Source: Mycobacterium sp.
GTDB taxonomy: Bacteria > Actinomycetota > Actinomycetes > Mycobacteriales > Mycobacteriaceae
Length of the DNA: 36,998 bases
Direction of reading: 5' to 3'
Assembly: GCF_025933915.1 (NCBI RefSeq)
Contig: NZ_JAICZA010000035.1
Coordinates: 1 to 36,998 of the forward strand
Below the pieces are notes generated by a model, which was given only the letters and a program-made list of their open reading frames with translations, made no database searches and had not been told where the DNA came from. Within the stretch, counting starts at the first letter, position 1. Every line of letters starts with the position of its first letter. Made by a program: the position numbers and the translations under genes. Shown piece by piece: positions 30,864 to 36,998 of this stretch.

Positions 30864-31847
30864 ATGCCTGCAGTTATGGCCAACACGCTCACGTTGCCGC
30901 GAGTCCACGGCCCCAGCCCCGTCGACACCGAACGGCCGGTGCGATCGATCACCACCGGCCCGCGTGGGTATGAGGGCGAGGGGTTCCCGGTCGTCCGGGC
31001 TTTCGCCGGGGTCGGCACCGCCGCCCTGGATCCCTTCGTGCACATGGACCAAATGGGTGAGGTCGACTACCAGCCCGGGGAACCCCGGGGCACCGACTGG
31101 CATCCACACCGCGGCTTCGAAACCGTGACCTACATGCTCGACGGGAGATTCGCCCACCAGGACTCCCACGGGGGCGGTGGTCTGATCAGCGACGGAGCGA
31201 CGCAGTGGATGACCGCCGGTTCCGGCATCCTGCACATCGAGACGCCGCCGGCCGAGCTCGTCGACAGCGGGGGCCTCTTTCACGGCGTCCAGCTCTGGGT
31301 GAACCTGCCGAAGAAAGACAAGTTCGCGCCGCCGCGATACCAGGCCATCGAGGGCGGTGACGCCACGCTGCTCGCGTCGGACGACGGCGGCGCGCTGATC
31401 CGCATCATCGCCGGCGAGATCGACGGCCACCGCGGCCCCGGCGTCACGCACACGCCGATCACCCTCGCGCACACGACGATCGAGAACGGGGCCCGGCTCA
31501 ACATTCCATGGCAGCGCGACTTCAACGCGCTGGTGTACGTGTTATCGGGCAGCGGGCACGTCGGCCCGGTCGCCCACCCGATCCACCAGGGGCAGTTAGC
31601 CGTCCTGGGGCCCGGCGATCGGATCACCGTGGGAGCCGAGCGGATCGAAGATTCGAACCGGACGACAGCCATTGATGCGCTGCTTCTCGGCGGTCGGCCC
31701 ATTCGCGAGCCGGTATTCCACTACGGGCCTTTCGTGATGAACACCCGCGCGGAATTGGTCGAGGCGATCGACGACTACCGGGCCGGAAAATTTGGCACTA
31801 TTCCGCCAAATGCGCTAATGCCCCACCGCGGCGGTGGCACACTTTAG
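30864..31847 (+). CDS. Pirin-family protein
   Basis: 327 residues, double cupin. The metal site of the N-terminal cupin is complete: His80 and His82 in DWHPHRGFETVTYML, His124 and Glu126 in GSGILHIETPP. Further blocks are FHGVQLWVNLPKKDKFAPPRYQ, LVYVLSGSGHVG and GRPIREPVFHYGPFVMNT. Bacterial pirins include quercetin 2,3-dioxygenases and redox-dependent binding partners; the role here is open. GAGGAGGT gives a strong start at ATG 30864. The TetR gene follows after 2 nt, so they form one operon. Confidence 0.93.
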   Translation: MPAVMANTLTLPRVHGPSPVDTERPVRSITTGPRGYEGEGFPVVRAFAGVGTAALDPFVHMDQMGEVDYQPGEPRGTDWHPHRGFETVTYMLDGRFAHQDSHGGGGLISDGATQWMTAGSGILHIETPPAELVDSGGLFHGVQLWVNLPKKDKFAPPRYQAIEGGDATLLASDDGGALIRIIAGEIDGHRGPGVTHTPITLAHTTIENGARLNIPWQRDFNALVYVLSGSGHVGPVAHPIHQGQLAVLGPGDRITVGAERIEDSNRTTAIDALLLGGRPIREPVFHYGPFVMNTRAELVEAIDDYRAGKFGTIPPNALMPHRGGGTL

Positions 31848-31849
31848 CA

Positions 31850-32482
31850 ATGCGTCCACGGGGGAATCGCAGGCCAGGGCGTCCGCCCGCCGCAAAGGCC
31901 GACGAGACTCGGCGGCGGATCATCCAGGCTGCCCGTTTGGTGTTCAGCGAACGTGGCTACGACGGCGCGACCTTCCAGGCCATTGCGGCGCGCGCGGACC
32001 TCACCCGGCCGGCGATCAACCACTATTTTTCGAGCAAGCGAGCGCTGTATCGGGAAGTTCTGGACGACACCAACAAATTCGTCATCGGGGCCGGTATCAA
32101 ACAAGCCGAACAAGAGACCACGCTGGCGGCGCAGTTGACGGCATTCATCTCCGAGGCGACGAGAGCTAATGCTGAGAACCCCGCGGGATCCGCATTTTTA
32201 ATCAGCGGCGTACTGGAATCGCAACGCCATCCGGATTTGGCCGGGACCGAAAACGATTCGGTACGGATCGCTCGAGAATTCCTGGTGCGCGTCGTCAATG
32301 GCGCGATCGAGCGCGGCGAGATCGTCACCGACATTGATACGTCGGCGTTGGTCGAGGTACTGCTCGTGTTGGTCTGCGGGGTGGGTCTGTACGCGGGCTA
32401 CGTCGAGAGCCCGGAAAACTTCCTGGCCCTCACCGGACTGATGCGCCGGCTGCTGGAAAGTGCGCTTCGGTCGCCCGAGTGA
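31850..32482 (+). CDS. TetR-family regulator (Rv0144-like)
   Basis: 210 residues. The HTH domain is [51 protein letters not shown]. The C-terminal part [37 protein letters not shown] is the ligand domain. ATG 31850 is 2 nt after the pirin stop. In M. tuberculosis, as remembered, Rv0144 also sits just before the Rv0145-Rv0146 methyltransferases, so it may control those genes as well as pirin. Confidence 0.9.
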   Translation: MRPRGNRRPGRPPAAKADETRRRIIQAARLVFSERGYDGATFQAIAARADLTRPAINHYFSSKRALYREVLDDTNKFVIGAGIKQAEQETTLAAQLTAFISEATRANAENPAGSAFLISGVLESQRHPDLAGTENDSVRIAREFLVRVVNGAIERGEIVTDIDTSALVEVLLVLVCGVGLYAGYVESPENFLALTGLMRRLLESALRSPE

Positions 32483-32500
32483 AGTTCCGCACAAAGCGTA

Positions 32501-32537
32501 TAGGCTAACTAACTTATCCCGGTACCATGGTCGGGAT
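32501..32537 (+). promoter_or_regulatory. Promoter and start-proximal hairpin of the first tandem methyltransferase
   Basis: TAGGCT (32501-32506) is a TANNNT -10. ATCCCG (32516-32521) and CGGGAT (32532-32537) are perfect arms around ACCATGGT, itself a palindrome, and the second arm touches ATG 32538. The ATG in the loop (32527) opens a four-codon ORF (MVGI) whose TGA overlaps the real start. The element may be a TetR operator or an RNA hairpin limiting initiation. Confidence 0.5.
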
Positions 32538-33479
32538 ATGACTGATCTGGATGCCTCGACACCGCCTTCCGTCCGGTCTGCCGGCGACAGCTGGTCCATC
32601 ACCGAACTTGTCGGCGCCACCGCGTTGGGCGTCGCCGCGTCGCGGGCGGCGGAGACAGCCGGGGCCGATCCGCTGATTCGTGACGAGTTCGCACGCCTGC
32701 TGGTGTCCTCGGCCGGCCCGGCGTGGGCCCGGCTCGCCGATCCGGAGTTGTCCTGGCTCGACGACGATCAGCACGGACGTCGCGCACATCGGACCGGCAT
32801 CGACTACCAGGCCGTGCGCACGCATTTCTTCGACGAGTACTTCGACGGTGCGGTCCGTTCCGGAATCCGGCAAGCGGTGATCCTGGCCGCCGGGCTGGAC
32901 TCCAGGGCCTACCGGCTGAACTGGCCGGCCGGCACCACGGTCTACGAGATCGACCAGCCCAAGGTGCTGGAGTACAAGACCGGAATCCTGCAGCAGCACG
33001 GCGCCGTGCCCAGCGCCATCCGCCATCCGGTCCCGGTGGACCTGCGTGACGATTGGCCCGCCGCGCTGACCACCGCCGGATTCGACCGCGGACAACCGAC
33101 CGCCTGGCTGGCCGAAGGACTGCTGCCATACCTGCCCAGCGATGCGCAGGACCGGCTCTTCGAGATGTTCACCGCGCTCAGCGCGCCCGGCAGCCAGGTC
33201 GCGATCGAGGTGTTCGGCATCAACTCGCGGAGCAACTCGCAGCGCTGGTCGCGGATGCGGGAGCGGCTCGGTCTGGATGTCAACGTCCAGGCGCTGACCT
33301 ACCACGAGCCGGACCGCTCGGATGCCGCCGCGTGGCTGACCGACCACGGCTGGCAGGTGCGCAGCGTGAACAACCGCGACGAGATGGCCCGACTGGGCCG
33401 CCCGGTACCCGACGACCTTTCCGACGAGGCGGTACGCAGCACGTTGCTGCGGGCGCGCCTCGGCGCGACCACCGCCTGA
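32538..33479 (+). CDS. LCM-family SAM methyltransferase, tandem copy 1
   Basis: 313 residues, Rv0145-like. Motifs are [14 protein letters not shown] (89-102), SAM motif [19 protein letters not shown] (115-132), [13 protein letters not shown] with the ribose-binding Glu-Ile-Asp, and [15 protein letters not shown]. Mycobacteria carry many of these putative S-adenosyl-L-methionine-dependent methyltransferases; substrates are unknown, with O-methylation of carboxyl or hydroxyl groups expected from the fold. The frame is open back to 32460, over the TetR end, but ATG 32538 starts the conserved part. There is no Shine-Dalgarno; the hairpin sits there instead. Confidence 0.92.
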   Translation: MTDLDASTPPSVRSAGDSWSITELVGATALGVAASRAAETAGADPLIRDEFARLLVSSAGPAWARLADPELSWLDDDQHGRRAHRTGIDYQAVRTHFFDEYFDGAVRSGIRQAVILAAGLDSRAYRLNWPAGTTVYEIDQPKVLEYKTGILQQHGAVPSAIRHPVPVDLRDDWPAALTTAGFDRGQPTAWLAEGLLPYLPSDAQDRLFEMFTALSAPGSQVAIEVFGINSRSNSQRWSRMRERLGLDVNVQALTYHEPDRSDAAAWLTDHGWQVRSVNNRDEMARLGRPVPDDLSDEAVRSTLLRARLGATTA

Positions 33480-34453
<974 letters not shown>

Positions 34454-34454
<1 letters not shown>

Positions 34455-35389
34455 TGGCGCGCACCGCGGACGACTCCTGGGACATCGCCACCAGCGTCGG
34501 GGCGACCGCGGTGATGGTCGCGCTGGCCCGTGCCGCCGAGACCGCCAGCGCCGATCCGCTCATCCAGGATCAATTCGCCGAACCGCTGGTTGCCACACCC
34601 GAGCTCGAGGGAGTCCGTGAGCAGGTCGCCGCGTGGTGGGCGGGCGATCCGGATGACGACTCCGAGGATGGCGCCCCGAACGCCGCCTACATGACCAACT
34701 ACCAGGCCGTGCGCACCCACTTCTTCGACGCGTACTTCGCCGACGCCACCCAAACCTCTGGCGCCGGTATCCGGCAGGTCGTGATTTTGGCCGCCGGCCT
34801 GGATTCGCGCGCCTACCGCCTCGACTGGCCGGCCGGCACCGTCGTGTACGAGATCGATCTACCGAGGGTGCTCGAGTACAAGAGCGACACGCTCGCTCGC
34901 CACGGCGCCGCACCCATCGCCGACCGCCGGCCCGTGCCCGTCGACCTGCGCCACGACTGGCCGCAGGCCTTGCGCGACAACGGCTTCGACACCGGACAGC
35001 CAACCGCGTGGCTCGCCGAAGGGCTGCTGCCCTTCCTCCCCGCGTCCGCACAGGAGGCCCTGTTCGCCTCGATCGACGCGCTGAGCGAATCGGGCAGCCG
35101 GGTGGCCGTTGAGAACTTCGGGGTGGACGCTGATAAGCGCCGCGAGGCCGAACAGCGGTGGCACCAACTGCGGGCCAAGCGCGAAGCGCGCGGCCTGGAC
35201 ACCTCCTTCAACCCGTTTGATCTCTGGTTCTCTGACGAAGGCCGCCCCGACTGCGCCGAGTGGTTCACCGCCCACGGCTGGACCACGAGCACGGTGAGTG
35301 CGCGCGATGAGGGGCTGCGACTGGGCCGGGCCCCCCAGCCGGACGACCGGCCGTTCGCGAACAGCTTCGTGACGGCAGCCAAGCCCTGA
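34454..35389 (+). CDS. LCM-family SAM methyltransferase, tandem copy 3
   Basis: 311 residues. ATG 34454 overlaps the stop of copy 2 by one base (TAATG), so translation is coupled. [71 protein letters not shown] and [15 protein letters not shown] repeat the family order. It has a short insertion ADATQTSGAGIRQ and an acidic segment PDDDSEDGAPN not found in copies 1 and 2. The M. tuberculosis locus has two genes here (Rv0145, Rv0146) by memory, so this copy is extra. Confidence 0.92.
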
Positions 35390-35501
35390 GCGATCAGGCC
35401 CGACCGCACTCAACGCCGCAGACGCCCAGCGCGTACACCCTTGGCTCACGGCCGCGGTTACCGGGATTTCGCCAGGTCATCGGGGACAATGGTGACTCAT
35501 T

Positions 35502-36998
35502 ATGGGCGGCGGCACGTCTGAGCGATCACACCGCTGGGTGCTGTTAAAAGGCCGGCTCGTCGCCGGCCTCGCTTCGGCCTTCGTCATGGCCGTCACCGGC
35601 ATCGGCTGGACCGGCTACCACACCGCCCTGGGCAGAATCATCATTTCCCACGCGCTGCCGAACGGGGCGGCATCGCTCGGCGACAACCAGAACATCCTGC
35701 TGATGGGCCTGGACAGCCGATTGGACCAGAATGGCCGGCCGCTACCGCAGGAGATCTACGAGGCGCTGCACGCCGGCGACGAAACCTCGGGTGGCTACAA
35801 CGCCAATGTCCTTATCGTCGTGCACATTTCGGACCGTGACGGGCCAGTCACGGCCATGTCGATCCCCCGCGACGACTACGCCGAGTTGCCGGGCTGCCCG
35901 GGCTCCGTCTGCGCGGGCAAGATCAAGCAGGCCTACGGGCTGGCCTATCAGCAGTCGTTGAACTCGCAGGCCGCCGGGAACTCGGGGGGTGCGGGAGCAA
36001 CCGATCTGGCGGCCCGCGAGCAGACCGCCCGCGAGGCCGGACGCAGCGCCGAAATCAGCGCCGTCAACGATTTCCTGGGTATCTCGGTCGACCATTTCGT
36101 CGAGGTCACGTTGGGCGCCTTCTTCCAGATCGCCAAGGCCGTGGAACCGATCATGGTCTGCCTCAACGGCGATACGCGCGACAGCTATTCGGGTGCCGAC
36201 TTCCACCAAGGGGTTCAACGCATCGATGCGGCGGAGGCGATGGCGTTCGTGCGGCAGCGGCGCGACGAAAACGACGGCTCCTTCACCGATTTCGACCGGA
36301 CACGCCGTCAGCAGGCGTTCCTGGTGTCGTTGGTCCAAGCGGCGCGCGGCGGCGGTGTGCTGTCCAGCGTGAGCGGGCTGCGCAAGATGCTCCAGGTCGC
36401 CCGCGACAACGTCGCCGTCGATGCCGGGCTGGACCTCGTGCAGTTCGCCTCCCGCGCCTCCCGACTGACCGAGCGGCCACTGTCGCTCTATACCCTGCCG
36501 ATCTCTGGCTTCGGCAAGGATCCGAACGGATCCGACATCAACCTGGTCGACCTTCCGGCCATCCGGCGCATCGTCAACGAGCGCTTCATGTCGGACGCAC
36601 CGGCCGCGCTCGACGCCGCGTCACCGACCACGCAGCCGCCGTTGGCCGAGCCCGTCATTCTCGACGTCGTCAACGCCAGCTCGCGCGACGGACTCGCGAC
36701 CGCCCTGGAGGAGGCCTTCGCCGGGCGAGGCTTCACCCGGGGCAGCGCCACGACCGCCGCGGCCCCGGCCGACGACAGCATGATCGAATACGGCCCCGGG
36801 GCCGCCCAGGGCGCGCAGATCCTGGCCGAGCAACTGCACGTACCGGCGGCTGCTGAAGACACCGTGGCCTCCGGAACCGTTCGGCTGACCGTGGGAGCGC
36901 GGTTTCCCGCGGCCGACTATCTCGCCAACCCCGACGCGGCCGGCGGCTCGTCGGCGTCCGGGCAGGTGAGTGCCGTCGCCGCCACTGGGACCGGCGAC
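35502..36998 (+). CDS. LytR-CpsA-Psr (LCP) family protein, 3' end off window
   Basis: 499 residues visible, no stop before the edge. One N-terminal TM helix (about 18-37) anchors an extracytoplasmic LCP domain: NILLMGLDSRLDQNG (Asp71, Arg73), SGGYNANVLIVVHI, AMSIPRDDYAELPG (Arg123), VEVTLGAFFQIAKAVEP and AMAFVRQRRDEND (Arg251, Arg254). A LytR_C domain follows (about 385-467: VILDVVNASSRDGLATALEEAFAGRGF). LCP enzymes attach arabinogalactan or similar polymers to peptidoglycan via a phosphodiester, using a polyprenyl-pyrophosphate-linked donor. GCPGSVC (131-137) has two Cys that could form a disulfide. The start has no ribosome site; GACAAT (35485-35490) is a possible -10. Confidence 0.93.
   Translation, partial: MGGGTSERSHRWVLLKGRLVAGLASAFVMAVTGIGWTGYHTALGRIIISHALPNGAASLGDNQNILLMGLDSRLDQNGRPLPQEIYEALHAGDETSGGYNANVLIVVHISDRDGPVTAMSIPRDDYAELPGCPGSVCAGKIKQAYGLAYQQSLNSQAAGNSGGAGATDLAAREQTAREAGRSAEISAVNDFLGISVDHFVEVTLGAFFQIAKAVEPIMVCLNGDTRDSYSGADFHQGVQRIDAAEAMAFVRQRRDENDGSFTDFDRTRRQQAFLVSLVQAARGGGVLSSVSGLRKMLQVARDNVAVDAGLDLVQFASRASRLTERPLSLYTLPISGFGKDPNGSDINLVDLPAIRRIVNERFMSDAPAALDAASPTTQPPLAEPVILDVVNASSRDGLATALEEAFAGRGFTRGSATTAAAPADDSMIEYGPGAAQGAQILAEQLHVPAAAEDTVASGTVRLTVGARFPAADYLANPDAAGGSSASGQVSAVAATGTGD

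Overview
The window is high-GC actinobacterial DNA from a mycobacterium other than the M. tuberculosis complex. The evidence is the start of an antigen 85C gene, an MmpS/MmpL pair, HtdZ, FadE1, an F420-dependent hydroxymycolate-dehydrogenase-like protein, EphF, CYP138, several LCM-type SAM methyltransferases, an LCP protein, and a Dps very close to M. smegmatis Dps1. From memory, without any search, the backbone follows M. tuberculosis Rv0129c to Rv0146 (fbpC, htdZ, fadE1, fgd2, GNAT, ephF, TetR, cyp138, msrA, Rv0138 to Rv0142, Rv0144 to Rv0146). Extra blocks interrupt it. There are no rRNA or tRNA genes, insertion sequences, prophage genes or CRISPR arrays that I can see. The three largest intergenic gaps are about 230 to 255 bp.

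Layout: (1) 1-596, N-terminal part of fbpC, running off the left edge. (2) 830-2971, a minus-strand MarR / ABC ATPase / ABC permease operon with overlapping genes. (3) 3029-3526, a metallophosphoesterase. (4) 3599-9297, a divergent block. The minus strand carries mmpS-mmpL. The plus strand carries a CsoR-family regulator without the copper-ligand His, a DsbA-like protein with a CPFS motif, a DUF302 protein and a Sap/GAP-type membrane protein. A large dyad operator lies just before the regulator. (5) 9552-13933, htdZ, then fgd2 / GAF-ANTAR / fadE1 on the minus strand, then a GNAT gene. (6) 14008-20667, a DUF5709 protein, a FabR/DesT-like repressor divergent from a ferredoxin-reductase/desaturase pair, an SRPBCC plus F420-type oxidoreductase pair, and a TetR-DUF1214 operon. 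(7) 20696-25806, sulfotransferase, ephF, a small TOBE protein, TetR divergent from cyp138 across a twin operator, and msrA. (8) 25893-30129, SnoaL-like, SDR, methyltransferase, DUF427, SnoaL-like and HhH-GPD glycosylase genes. (9) 30218-32482, dps with a SigF-like promoter, then pirin-TetR. (10) 32538-35389, three tandem paralogous SAM methyltransferases. (11) 35502 to the right edge, a partial LCP protein.

Much of the content concerns the mycomembrane and lipids: mycolate transfer (Ag85C), beta-oxidation-type steps (HtdZ, FadE1), mycolate oxidation (Fgd2), desaturation (FdR/DesA3-like), lipid or siderophore export (MmpS/L), and cell-wall glycopolymer attachment (LCP). The rest is redox and stress defence (MsrA, Dps, pirin, the DsbA-like protein) and LCM methyltransferases.

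The most distinctive locus is 6457-9297, a candidate thiol- or sulfur-responsive export module. A second theme is starts that look leaderless: a TANNNT -10 box 6-8 nt before the initiation codon recurs at many genes. One of these would start a 9-codon upstream ORF that overlaps the next start codon.
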